Source: Sulfitobacter donghicola DSW-25 = KCTC 12864 = JCM 14565 (lineage in GTDB: Bacteria; Pseudomonadota; Alphaproteobacteria; Rhodobacterales; Rhodobacteraceae). Taken from it: 22,421 nucleotides of DNA. This document shows, piece after piece, positions 14,039-21,261 of this stretch. The position numbers were made by a program, and so were the translations under genes. Under the pieces are notes generated by a model, which saw nothing but the letters and a program-made list of their open reading frames with translations, did no database searches and was not told where the DNA came from. The DNA is taken from positions 1 to 22,421 of the forward strand of contig NZ_JASF01000002.1 in assembly GCF_000622405.1 (NCBI RefSeq), written 5' to 3'. Position 1 is the first letter of the stretch; every line of letters begins with the position of its first letter.

Positions 14039-14112
14039 GAACCGTTCGCCCCGCCGCCTGTTTTTGGGCGCGGTTCTTGACTGGAAAGGGCAGCGGTACA
14101 CTGACTAAGCTC
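14039..14112 (+). repeat. Element 2 of the repeated intergenic motif, upstream of the primase gene
   Basis: GAACCGTTCGCC (14039-14050) and GGCGCGGTTCTTGAC (14067-14081) form an interrupted inverted repeat. Fifteen bases later comes TACACTG, and then a C-rich tract. Element 1 (10086-10148) shares the 12- and 15-base blocks exactly and the same 15-base gap to TACA. It sits between the divergent DUF3768 and primase genes, so it may hold their control signals. Confidence 0.5.
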
Positions 14113-14178
14113 AGCATGGCTTCCCCCCTCCCCCTTTTTCAGCAGCCAAACGCCTTTATCCGTATAACATTTGATCCG

Positions 14179-15123
14179 ATGAACATCGCACAAGCAAAAT
14201 GCATTCCACTTAAAGACTATCTTGAACGTCAGGGGATCACTGCCTCCAAAGCCCGCCAAGGTGGGCGAGAACTGTGGTATCGTAGCCCTATCCGCCAGGG
14301 AGACGAAAACCCCTCTTTCAAGGTGGATACAGTCAAAAACCTGTGGTTCGACCATGGAGCCGCAACCGGCGGCAATATCATAGATCTGGTGCGAGAGCTT
14401 TGTTCCTGTGATGTGCGGGATGCCTTGCAGCACCTTGAAAAAACCGGACTTTACTCCCCTGCCCTTTCAAAACCATCCATCTCGGCCGAAACGTCGCGCG
14501 GCGCTTCGCGCCAACTGACGGCTACGCCAGGAAAACAGGTAGCTGAGGGTGAAAAAGAAAAAACAGCGACGTTTGAATTGGTCTCACAGGGGCCTCTTGA
14601 GCATCCAGCGTTGCTTCAATATCTCACGAAACGCGGGATCGACCACGATATCGCCCGCGTATATGTCCGCCAGATCGATTTTAAGGCCCCTCAGGGCGCT
14701 GGAAGCTACTTTGCCCTCGGTTACCCTTCCGGTGATGGGTTTGAGGCGCGTAACGCGCTATTTAAGGGCTTTGTCGGTTCTGGAAAGTCAGTGACCTTCC
14801 ATGACAACCCAGATCGACCGCTTTTGCAGGTCTTTGAAGGCTTCATGGATTTCTTGTCGTACCTGTCGGTTGATAGGCCGACACAACCGGCTGGTGCCGT
14901 TTTGGTTCTCAATTCAACAAACCTTTGGCAACGCGCCCTGCCCTACATCAACGATCCAAGGTTCCGAGAAGTTCGGCTGTACTTGGACAATGATGATGCT
15001 GGCGATGCAGCAACCAGAAAACTGTTTGAGAACGTGGATGACCGTTCAAGACTGGCCGATATGCGAAGCTACTACGAAGGCTATGAAGATCTCAACGCTT
15101 GGCTCCTCGGTGAGAAAAGCTAG
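14179..15123 (+). CDS. Toprim-domain DNA primase with CHC2-like N-terminus
   Basis: A 314-residue product from ATG 14179, chosen because family homology begins at MNIAQAKCIPLKDYLERQGI. The N-terminal domain has the CHC2-like layout (LWYRSPIR-GDENPSFKVD, LWFDHGAATGGNIIDLV) but lacks the zinc-binding Cys/His set. The Toprim acids are E220 in VFEGFMDF and D270/D272/D273 in LYLDNDDAGD. It would make primers for plasmid or transferred-strand replication and lies directly upstream of the origin. A linker contains AEGEKEKT, encoded by the 15-mer at 14548. An open frame extends upstream to 14077, but those residues look non-coding. Confidence 0.8.
   Translation: MNIAQAKCIPLKDYLERQGITASKARQGGRELWYRSPIRQGDENPSFKVDTVKNLWFDHGAATGGNIIDLVRELCSCDVRDALQHLEKTGLYSPALSKPSISAETSRGASRQLTATPGKQVAEGEKEKTATFELVSQGPLEHPALLQYLTKRGIDHDIARVYVRQIDFKAPQGAGSYFALGYPSGDGFEARNALFKGFVGSGKSVTFHDNPDRPLLQVFEGFMDFLSYLSVDRPTQPAGAVLVLNSTNLWQRALPYINDPRFREVRLYLDNDDAGDAATRKLFENVDDRSRLADMRSYYEGYEDLNAWLLGEKS
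14548..14562 (+). repeat. 15-mer GGTGAAAAAGAAAAA, copy in the primase gene
   Basis: Exact copy on the plus strand, in frame, encoding G-E-K-E-K in the linker between the zinc-finger-like and Toprim parts of the primase. Confidence 0.85.
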
Positions 15124-15128
15124 CTCCC

Positions 15129-15143
15129 TTTTTCTTTTTCACC
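15129..15143 (-). repeat. 15-mer GGTGAAAAAGAAAAA, copy after the primase gene
   Basis: Exact copy on the minus strand, starting six bases after the primase stop codon and outside any gene. It is in the opposite orientation to the copy inside the primase. Confidence 0.85.
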
Positions 15144-15171
15144 CCCAAAATCAAATCCAAAAATAGAAAAT

Positions 15172-15215
15172 CAACAACCGACGACGGGGGGCCGATAGGC
15201 TCCCTGTTGTTGTTT
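15172..15215 (+). terminator. Probable terminator after the primase gene
   Basis: CAACAAC (15172-15178) pairs with GTTGTTG (15206-15212). An inner GC-rich stem (GGGGGGCC/GGCTCCC around GATA) extends it, and TTTAGT follows. It separates primase transcription from the iteron array. Confidence 0.5.
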
Positions 15216-15292
15216 AGTATGTTTAAGAAAACAACGTTTAAAAGGTTTAGGGGCCAAATAATGGCTTAAAATCAGGAGGATACGGGGTGATA

Positions 15293-15593
15293 GGTGATAG
15301 GATATGGGGCGAAGGGTGATAGGATATGGGGTTTGGGCTCATTTGAGGTGACAGGATATGGGGCAAAAGGTGATAAGATATGGGGCATAGGTGATAGGAT
15401 ATGGGGGGCGGTTCTAATTTACGTTAAGATGCTGATATTAAAGGGAAATAACAAGCGTTCTGGAGCGTTCGGTGATAAGGTATAGGGCAAAAGGTGATAG
15501 GATATGGGGCGTTGCTCTTGAACGCCTGTATTTAAAGGGAAAAACCTTGGATTAAAGGTCTCATGGAACCTTAAAGGTGATAAGATATGGGGC
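15293..15593 (+). repeat. Iteron array, putative vegetative replication origin
   Basis: Eight 18-base direct repeats of consensus GGTGATAGGATATGGGGC start at 15293, 15315, 15347, 15369, 15390, 15471, 15493 and 15576. Start-to-start spacings are 22, 32, 22, 21, 81, 22 and 83, near whole helical turns, so bound Rep molecules would face the same side. A partial copy (AGGATACGGGG) lies near 15276. An A/T-richer stretch at 15213-15275 could be the unwinding region. No certain DnaA box is seen. This is the standard layout of a Rep_3-type iteron plasmid. Confidence 0.9.
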
Positions 15594-15628
15594 GATCATG
15601 AGTGACCGAGCGAGTTCGCGGCAAAAAA

Positions 15629-15690
15629 ACTTGCATTTCTTAGGTGATACGTACAATGGTGACGTAATATCACCTTAGTGAAATCACCTT
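15629..15690 (+). promoter_or_regulatory. rep promoter region with inverted half-iterons (operator)
   Basis: One GGTGAT (15643-15648) faces two ATCACC copies (15669-15674 and 15683-15690) just before the rep ATG. These match the first part of the iteron in inverted order, the usual autorepression site for Rep dimers. ACTTGC...TACAAT (15652-15657) at 17-base spacing is a possible promoter. No separate Shine-Dalgarno is evident; the last half-iteron occupies that position. Confidence 0.6.
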
Positions 15691-17028
15691 ATGAGTCGAG
15701 AAATAAAAAAATACAGCAGTGACAAGCAGATACTAAAGAAGCATGTCTCCGCAATTCATGCTGTTGCGGACTTGACTGCTCTGCAACGGAAGCTTGTCAA
15801 CGCGCTGTTGTACAATGCTTATGACAATTTGCTCACTGAGCGAAACCATCAGATCAACACCCGTATCTTGTGCGACATGATTGGTTTTGACAGCAAAAAT
15901 ATCTCCTACCTCAAAGAGGCGCTTGTTGGGATCGTTGAAACTGTTATGCAGTTCGACATCATGGAGGATGATGGGGAGCGTTCATGGGAAGCCATGTCGC
16001 TATTGACCTACGTGAAGGTGAAAGGTGGGGTTTGCACCTATCGCTATGAGCAATCTCTTGCGGAAAAGCTTTTTCATCCAGACATCTACTCGAAAATTAA
16101 TCTGAGTGTTCTGCGCAATCTTCGTAGCTCACATGCGCTTGTTCTTTACGAAAACTGCAACCGATACGTTGGCACCGGGCAAACTCCTGTGTGGGATCTT
16201 GGACTTTTCCGAAAGCTCATGGCCGTCGAAGGACGCTACAAGGAATTTAAGTTCCTGAAGCGGGATGTGATCATGCCTGCAATGAAGGAAGTGAACGAAC
16301 ATTCGAACATCCAGGTTGAGCTGCTGACGGTACGCAAAGGCCGGTCCGTCGCTGCGTTACAGTTCACAGTAAAGCCTAACCCCCAGCTCGCCCTGTTGGG
16401 GATGGATGAGGAAGACGAGGTCTCGTCGTCTGCGGCTTATCAAGCGTTGCTCGAAAACGGGGTTTCGAAAACACTCGCTCGATCTTGGGTAATTGACTAT
16501 GGCGAAGCCTATGTCTTGGACAAAGTTGACCTAACGACATCCCAAGCTGCGAGTGGCAAGATCAATTCATCAACGGCAGGGTTTTTGAAGGCCGCTATTG
16601 AAAAAGACTACCACAACGAAGGTGCTGTGAAGAAAAAGGCCGTACAAGCTGCCCAGTCAGCTAAGGCTGAACGCGAGAAGCTTGAGCACGAACTTGGGGT
16701 TATGAAAAAGGCGATGAAAGACGCGGAAATCGCGTACCGCTGGGCTTGCGCCGAAGTCATCGAGAAAGCATATCAGGCCCTGCCTGAGGGGCAGAGAGAT
16801 GCTGCTGCCAAGGAATTTCAACTAAGCCTAGGGAGCGCGGTTTATGTTGGATCCTTCAAAAGAGGCGGTTGGAAAGATCCCCTCACATTTCCATCTATCC
16901 AAGAGTTTTGGACAAGACGAGGCCTGAACCTCCCCTCCCCTTCTGAATGGGCACAAAAAAATGGCTCACAAGAGCCGAAAGCACTTTCCGTTCAAGTCGA
17001 AGAACTTGAGGCTAAACTCAAAGCCTAG
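15691..17028 (+). CDS. repB: RepB-type replication initiator (Rep_3 superfamily)
   Basis: A 445-residue initiator. The N-terminal winged-helix region (HVSAIHAVADLTALQRKLVN, then SSHALVLYENCNRYVG) is typical of RepB/RepE-like Rep_3 proteins that bind iterons. A second winged helix follows (LFRKLMAVEGRYKEFKFLKR), with VELLTVRKGRSVAALQFTVK. The C-terminal 200 residues include a Lys/Ala/Glu coiled coil (near 310-350) and exceed a minimal Rep, perhaps for partner binding. It reads away from the iterons, and its own operator overlaps the start. It converges with parB, with 29 bases between stops. Confidence 0.88.
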   Translation: MSREIKKYSSDKQILKKHVSAIHAVADLTALQRKLVNALLYNAYDNLLTERNHQINTRILCDMIGFDSKNISYLKEALVGIVETVMQFDIMEDDGERSWEAMSLLTYVKVKGGVCTYRYEQSLAEKLFHPDIYSKINLSVLRNLRSSHALVLYENCNRYVGTGQTPVWDLGLFRKLMAVEGRYKEFKFLKRDVIMPAMKEVNEHSNIQVELLTVRKGRSVAALQFTVKPNPQLALLGMDEEDEVSSSAAYQALLENGVSKTLARSWVIDYGEAYVLDKVDLTTSQAASGKINSSTAGFLKAAIEKDYHNEGAVKKKAVQAAQSAKAEREKLEHELGVMKKAMKDAEIAYRWACAEVIEKAYQALPEGQRDAAAKEFQLSLGSAVYVGSFKRGGWKDPLTFPSIQEFWTRRGLNLPSPSEWAQKNGSQEPKALSVQVEELEAKLKA

Positions 17029-17051
17029 CTACTTCATATCAACCTGCTAGC

Positions 17052-17063
17052 AAGTAGCTACTT
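17052..17063. repeat. Palindrome AAGTAGCTACTT between rep and parB
   Basis: A perfect 12-base palindrome that includes the parB stop codon. TAGCTACTT also occurs over the rep stop (17026-17034), and TAGCTACT recurs in the region upstream of parA (18113-18120 and 18159-18165). It is probably a partition-protein site (inference). Confidence 0.5.
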
Positions 17064-17387
17064 CTTTTTCTCTTCGTAAGCATCGAGCATCTTTTCAAAG
17101 AGATCTCCAAAAATTACTCCTTCGTCATCTGCGAACTGGGTGAAGCGCTCGAGAGACTTCTCGCTGACCCGAAGGTTGAGCTGCATCTTCTTGTCACTAA
17201 GCCGCCTGCGTCTACGTGGTGTGGTTTTTGAAGTAGGTGCAGCACTGCCGGATTTGGCCGGTTCTGCGGGCTCTGTCTTGGCTGCCGGTTGAGCTGCCTC
17301 TTGTTCCGTTTGTGGTTTGGCTTCTCCTTTGCGCGGGCGCATCGAGAGAAGGTTATCGCTAAGTTGTGCTGGCTTTTTCATGCTCAT
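17058..17387 (-). CDS. parB: Small ribbon-helix-helix partition partner (ParB/ParG-like)
   Basis: A 109-residue protein. An unstructured N-terminal half (Ala/Pro/Lys/Thr-rich) is followed by a basic patch, PRRRRRLSDKK. A ribbon-helix-helix segment follows (MQLNLRVSEKSLERFTQFADDE), then a helical tail. Small partners of type Ib ParA proteins have this layout: the flexible arm stimulates the ParA ATPase and the RHH domain binds the centromere. Its ATG overlaps the parA stop by one base (TAATG). No full-length ParB domain is present, as expected for this class. Confidence 0.75.
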   Translation of the reverse strand: MSMKKPAQLSDNLLSMRPRKGEAKPQTEQEAAQPAAKTEPAEPAKSGSAAPTSKTTPRRRRRLSDKKMQLNLRVSEKSLERFTQFADDEGVIFGDLFEKMLDAYEEKKK

Positions 17388-18016
17388 TACTTCTTGAGAT
17401 TAGAAAGTACAAATTTCCAGAGGGTACTGATTTCTTCTTCAGCCTGCTTCCCCCCCTGCACTTCTGGTGCGCTACGTCCATCCGTCATGGCTGTAGCAAA
17501 AGCAGTTCGCTGCGCGATAGGAACCCCGGCAACCTTACCATGGTTTGCCAGAAGCAAGATTGCCTGCTCTCCAATCCGAGTCCGTGCGATCACGCGGTTC
17601 ATCACGAAGGCAAAGGGTTTCCCTAACTCGTCGATGGCCGACAATGTGTCTCCAATCGCTGCTATGTCCACTGGGGAAGGTTGGCACGGAACAAGCACAT
17701 AGTCGGCATTGGCGAGCCCGGTTTCGATGGTTTTCATATGACCAGGAGGGGTATCAATAAAGACGTAGTCGTAGCCTGCCGCCTCAGCTTTCTTAAGTAC
17801 CTCTGAAAGGTTGCCTGCATTGGCTTCTATCAGTTCTGGGCTCTCAGCTTCGCGTTGGTTCCACCAGCCAACAAGGCTACCTTGAGGATCGAGATCGATG
17901 ATCGCGATCTTCTTTTTTGAACTGACGCCAGCGGCATAAGAGGAAAGTGCCGCGCAAAGCGTTGTCTTTCCGACGCCGCCTTTACTGGCGGCAAAAACGA
18001 TTTTTTTCATAGTCAT
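17387..18016 (-). CDS. parA: ParA partition ATPase, type Ib
   Basis: A 209-residue ParA/MinD-family ATPase. It has the deviant Walker A KGGVGKTT near residues 10-17, DLDPQGSLVGW (motif A'), YVFIDTPPG (Walker B), and LVPCQPSPVDI with FVMNRV later. Its length and the lack of an N-terminal helix-turn-helix place it in the small type Ib class, whose repression role usually falls to the partner protein. It is first in the parAB operon; the TAGCTA-rich region upstream is its likely control and centromere site. The start may be 18016 or 18010. Confidence 0.88.
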   Translation of the reverse strand: MTMKKIVFAASKGGVGKTTLCAALSSYAAGVSSKKKIAIIDLDPQGSLVGWWNQREAESPELIEANAGNLSEVLKKAEAAGYDYVFIDTPPGHMKTIETGLANADYVLVPCQPSPVDIAAIGDTLSAIDELGKPFAFVMNRVIARTRIGEQAILLLANHGKVAGVPIAQRTAFATAMTDGRSAPEVQGGKQAEEEISTLWKFVLSNLKK

Positions 18017-18030
18017 AGGCTGCTCGTTTT

Positions 18031-18170
18031 TTATATAGCTATTTGCTAGCGGTTGCTAGCTAGTAGTTATATAGTATACAAATGGCATCAATTTGCAAGT
18101 TATATTAACTTATAGCTACTAGATCCCAAATAGTATCAAGTAGCGATTAGATAGCTGATAGCTACTTAAT
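18031..18170. other. TAGCTA-rich centromere-like region (parS/parC) upstream of parA
   Basis: This A/T-rich stretch holds TATAGCTAT, two TTGCTAGC copies ten bases apart (18043 and 18053), a GCTAGCTAG run, and the palindrome AAGTTATATTAACTT (18097-18111). It also has ATAGCTACTAG (18112), CAAGTAGCGA (18138) and ATAGCTGATAGCTACTT (from 18151). Dense short direct and inverted repeats upstream of parA are the norm for type Ib centromeres. The parA promoter must also lie here. The remaining gene-free bases to 18413 hold only the 79-base repeat. Confidence 0.6.
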
Positions 18171-18231
18171 ACCACTATTTGATGGGCGTCTGTGGCAACT
18201 GTCATTTTCGGGAGGTGAACCGGTCCATATT

Positions 18232-18310
18232 TACCGGGACACCTACAAGCCGTTTTGGTGGGTTGCGGCGCAGGGTACTGGCAGTCTCCGAAAAACCCTT
18301 GTTTTGTGGA
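18232..18310 (+). repeat. 79-base dispersed repeat, copy 1
   Basis: About 91% identical (seven mismatches in 79) to 21301-21379, same orientation. Core GTTTTGGTGGGTTGCGGCGC. The two copies bracket the secreted-protein gene, IS and resolvase. No gene is seen in it. It looks like a mobile-element remnant or a genome-wide repeat of this bacterial group. Confidence 0.8.
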
Positions 18311-18413
18311 TATCCAAAAGCAGTCGTTGTGCAGCGACGATTCTGCCCAGGATGCAATTAATATCAACAAGGTGTACGAGGCTGGAGAGGCAAGCACGTA
18401 CGTTTGATGAAAG

Positions 18414-19139
18414 TTAGCCTGCGTCAGTCATCTCAATACTTTCAAACACCGCGATAAGCGCATTTAGAAATATATGTAAGTTGTCAAAATCAAACGGTTC
18501 AACATCACCAAAAACAGGACTCCACAACAGCCTGGTATCCGCGACCAACCTTTTCTCCCCGTCGAACATCAACTTAATATGACAATCGTACGGCTGTCTT
18601 GGTGATCCTCTCAGGTCTCCGCTACATGAAAGAATATGCGGTTTCATGTGGGCTTCACCAATTGGTGCGTAAACCAGAAGAGGGCCTGTAGGCAGGATAC
18701 CCTTTTCAAAAAAAGCCGCATTAGCCTCGGATAACGGCTTGCTGCCATAGGCTTTATAGCGCGCACCAGCGAGTATCATATCTCCTAGATAGATTTTGGA
18801 AGTCGTATAATTTTTATCGCTTGGATATTCAAAATCCAGGTCACGAAGGATCAAACGTCCCCATAGGAAACGTATTTCGCTATAGTCCTGCAAAACTCGT
18901 GTGACATGTGAACTGCTGAAGGGCATGTCCAAAAAAGGGTCTACGCCTCGATCGGCCCCAATCTGATACTTCTGGTCACATATTTTAAAATATCGCCCGC
19001 CGAGTTCTACAACCTTTCCATCAGGCGCAAATCTTTCTTTTGAATTGCAATAAGGTTCTGCTTGCGCGGCTAGCGGAATGCTCAACGCAAACCACATTAC
19101 TGTGCAACACAATCTAAGAAATAAATATGATCTAGTCAT
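18414..19139 (-). CDS. Secreted protein of unknown function (241 aa)
   Basis: ATG 19139 (or GTG 19142), behind AGGAACAG, opens a signal peptide (MTRSYLFLRLCCTV...AAQA-EPYC). The mature part has four Cys: PYC, KIC, SCS and DCH. Motifs such as GRYFKICDQKYQIG, LLVYAPIGEAH and ILSCSGDLRG are not ones I can assign. The spacing of the last two Cys (CS-x9-C) recalls the secreted protein at 21473-22231 (CS-x12-C), so the two may be distant relatives. It lies 34 bases outside the IS end, in the same direction as the partition genes. Confidence 0.6.
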   Translation of the reverse strand: MTRSYLFLRLCCTVMWFALSIPLAAQAEPYCNSKERFAPDGKVVELGGRYFKICDQKYQIGADRGVDPFLDMPFSSSHVTRVLQDYSEIRFLWGRLILRDLDFEYPSDKNYTTSKIYLGDMILAGARYKAYGSKPLSEANAAFFEKGILPTGPLLVYAPIGEAHMKPHILSCSGDLRGSPRQPYDCHIKLMFDGEKRLVADTRLLWSPVFGDVEPFDFDNLHIFLNALIAVFESIEMTDAG

Positions 19140-19213
19140 CACGGATTGTTCTGTTCCTGATAAATCACTTCTGTGGTAATCCCCCCATTTTTAATGGGGT
19201 CCAGCCGTAGAAT

Positions 19214-20093
19214 TCATGCGGCTGTTTTCAGTTTCATGGCGGGTGTCATGCCGCCGATACCCATGTTGGGTCGCTCGTTGTTGTAAGTCCAGAGCCATTC
19301 AGTTGCTTGGTCTTGTGCCTCCTCGATGGTTTCAAAGATATATTGACCCAGCCATTTCACCGCGAACGGTGCGGTTGTACCGCTCAATGTAGGCATTCTG
19401 TTGGGGCTTGCCAGGTTGGATATATTCGAGCCGCACATTCCGTTTCTCAGCCCATTCCATGAGCTTCCCACTGACGTACTCTGGGCCGTTATCAACTCGA
19501 ATGGCGTTTGGTTTCCCACGCCATTCGATGATCTGGTTTAAGCTCCGCACGACACGCTCGGCTGGCAACGAGAAGTCGACTTCGATGCACAGGCCTTCGC
19601 GATTGAAGTCATCAAGCACATTCAAAGTTCGAATAGAACGACCGTCTGCCAACTGATCCGCCATAAAATCCATCGACCATGTGTCGTTTGGGACTTCAGG
19701 CACGGCCAACGGTTCAGGTTTGTCCCGCTTGAGGCGCTTCTTGGGCTTGATCCGCAGGTTCAACTCCAGTTCGCAGTAGATCCGGTAGACGCGCTTGTGG
19801 TTCCAGCCGTAGCCGTGAACGTTGCGCAGATACAAAAAGCAAAGGCCAAAGCCCCAGCTTCGCTTGTTGGCTGTCAACCGCTCCAACCAGTCGGCGATCT
19901 CTTCGTTCTCATCGCTCAGCACAGGGCTATAACGATAGCAGGTCTCGCTGATCTCAAACGTACGGCACGCCAACGCTATGCTGATCCCGTGTCGCGCAAC
20001 TGTATTCACGGCCATCCGCTGGCCGGCAGGGCGTTGCGCAGCAACGTCCCGAGAGGTTCTCGGCGCAGAGACGGCCTTAGCGCTTTTTTCCAA
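19214..20093 (-). pseudogene. IS3-family transposase orfB (DDE integrase), frame-disrupted
   Basis: The rve/DDE catalytic domain is readable: D in [12 protein letters not shown] in [13 protein letters not shown] and E in [15 protein letters not shown]-side motifs include [22 protein letters not shown]. Near the C-terminus one extra A (within 19355-19357) shifts the frame; removing it restores [13 protein letters not shown] and the normal end (WTYNNERPNMGIGGMTPAMK), which is open to 19214. At the N-terminus a 41-base extra segment (20016-20056) separates RPSLRRE from [10 protein letters not shown]. Deleting it makes one continuous frame with the -1 frameshift product of orfA. Confidence 0.8.
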
Positions 20094-20343
20094 GCGCTTC
20101 CTTCAGCAAGTCGTTCTGCATGCTCATCTCAGCGTACATGCGCTTCAGGCGGCGGTTCTCTTCGGCCATGTCCTTCATCTCGGACATCAAAGATGCATCC
20201 ATCCCGCCAAACTTCGCACGCCACTTATAAAAGCTGGCGCTGCTCATCCCATGCTCGCGGCAAAGCTCAGAAACCGGCACACCGCCCTCCGCCTGCTTCA
20301 GGATCGCCATGATCTGCGCGTCGCTGTATCGTCCGTTCTTCAT
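20077..20343 (-). CDS. IS3-family transposase orfA
   Basis: An 88-residue helix-turn-helix protein from ATG 20343 ([20 protein letters not shown]), with [20 protein letters not shown] and a leucine-zipper-like end ([21 protein letters not shown]). The A6G slippery run (plus-strand 20083-20089) lies just before the TAA, as in IS3 elements that make OrfAB by -1 frameshifting. OrfA binds the IS ends and regulates transposition. A longer open frame starts at 20394, but family homology begins at 20343. Confidence 0.85.
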   Translation of the reverse strand: MKNGRYSDAQIMAILKQAEGGVPVSELCREHGMSSASFYKWRAKFGGMDASLMSEMKDMAEENRRLKRMYAEMSMQNDLLKEALGKKR

Positions 20344-20419
20344 CGTAAATCTCCTCAGATATCTTGCCGAGAAAATTCTACTTTTGAACACCACTAATTT
20401 TAGGGGGGATTACCACTTG

Positions 20420-20512
20420 TCATGCCAGTTTTTCTGCAAATTTCGCGATTGAGACCCCTTGACAATGCCTCAGGGCCGAAATGTTATGCCCGATACGGCT
20501 TTTCAGATCCAT
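20420..20512 (-). pseudogene. N-terminal fragment of an XRE-type helix-turn-helix regulator
   Basis: Thirty residues (MDLKSRIGHNISALRHCQGV, then SIAKFAEKLA), the opening of an XRE/Cro helix-turn-helix. The ATG overlaps the resolvase stop by one base (TAATG). A TGA at 20422-20420 ends it four bases before the IS end. The rest of the domain is not found beyond the IS. It looks like a regulator gene truncated in connection with the IS insertion. Confidence 0.5.
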
Positions 20513-21087
20513 TATACTTCGTTCCTCACTCGCATGATGGTTTGCCTGCTGACCCCCAGGTCTCGTGCTAGGGCAGCAACCGATTTCCCATCCGCAAGCT
20601 GTGCTCGGACCGATTGGCATTCTTCATCTGACAGGGCAGGGGGTCTCCCCATTCTCTTACCCTCGGATTTTGCTCGGGCGATCCCGGCTTGTGTGCGTTC
20701 GATCAAGAGATCCCGCTCGAATTGAGCCACCGCGTTGATCACGCCCATGGTGAGCTTTCCGGCTGAGCTGGTGAGGTCAACGCCACCCAGAGCAAGGCAA
20801 TGCACTCGAATGCCCAGCTCTTCGAGCTTGGCAACGGTACTGGCGACATCAATGGCGTCGCGCCCCAAGCGATCAAGCTTTGTGACGATCAAAACGTCAC
20901 CTTTCTCCATCTTGTCGAGTAGACGTGAAAACTCAGGTCGAAGCGCGATGGCCACGGATCCTGAGATTGTTTCGGCAATGATACGGTGCAGTTCAACCTT
21001 GAAGCCAGCCGCCTCGATTTCAGCGACTTGGTTCTGGGTCTCCTGGTCGATGGTCGAGACGCGGACATAGGCAAAAGTTCTGGACAT
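20512..21087 (-). CDS. Serine recombinase (Tn3-type resolvase/invertase)
   Basis: A 191-residue small serine recombinase. S11 in YVRVSTIDQETQNQ is the nucleophile, KLDRLGRDAIDV is the conserved Arg motif, and GVINAVAQFERDLLIERT leads into the C-terminal helix-turn-helix (SVAALARDLGVSRQTIMRV). It would resolve plasmid multimers or cointegrates at res-like repeats immediately upstream. The start ATG 21087 lies within the first of those repeats. No Tn3 transposase is nearby, so it probably serves the plasmid or is a remnant. Confidence 0.88.
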   Translation of the reverse strand: MSRTFAYVRVSTIDQETQNQVAEIEAAGFKVELHRIIAETISGSVAIALRPEFSRLLDKMEKGDVLIVTKLDRLGRDAIDVASTVAKLEELGIRVHCLALGGVDLTSSAGKLTMGVINAVAQFERDLLIERTQAGIARAKSEGKRMGRPPALSDEECQSVRAQLADGKSVAALARDLGVSRQTIMRVRNEV

Positions 21088-21179
21088 GGGAATTTTGTTA
21101 CAAAATAGGTGTCCAAAAGTGTATGCGTGTCCTAAATTATGTCAAGCTGAGTTCCGGACATGGTGGGGCAGGGGTGTCC
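21082..21179. other. Candidate res site of the serine recombinase
   Basis: TGTCC words occur at 21110-21114, 21128-21132 and 21175-21179, with inverted GGACA at 21082-21086 and 21156-21160. TGTCCTAAA...CCGGACA (21128-21160) has the TGTC-in/GACA-out geometry and about the size of a resolvase subsite. ATTTTGTTACAAAAT (21092-21106) is a palindrome between the first two words. The resolvase promoter is probably here too. Confidence 0.45.
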
Positions 21180-21261
21180 GAAAGGGACCCGTTTTGAACA
21201 GGTCACAGAAATTATAAGTGGCCTTCACTCAGAGCCGCCGTTCAAAGCGGGTATGCCAAGT

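Larger units (their letters stand above)
19174..20415 (-). mobile_element. IS3-family insertion sequence, IS511-like, decayed
   Basis: About 1.24 kb, with inverted ends TGGTAATCCCCCC (from 19174) and GGGGGGATTACCA (to 20415). It holds orfA and a DDE orfB on the minus strand. Flanking triplets are CTG and CTT, so a 3-base target duplication is imperfect. The left end continues as CCCCATTTTTAATGGGG, a near-palindrome. orfB carries two reading-frame lesions (at 20016-20056 and 19355-19357), so this copy probably cannot move on its own. Confidence 0.85.

Noticed and set aside
14077..14178. Upstream extension of the primase by 34 codons
   Set aside because: The extension covers the repeated intergenic element and a C-rich tract. 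Homology-like sequence begins at ATG 14179.
15276..15593. CRISPR array
   Set aside because: The repeats are 18 bases with irregular 3-65 base gaps, directly before a RepB gene. They are iterons; no cas genes are present.
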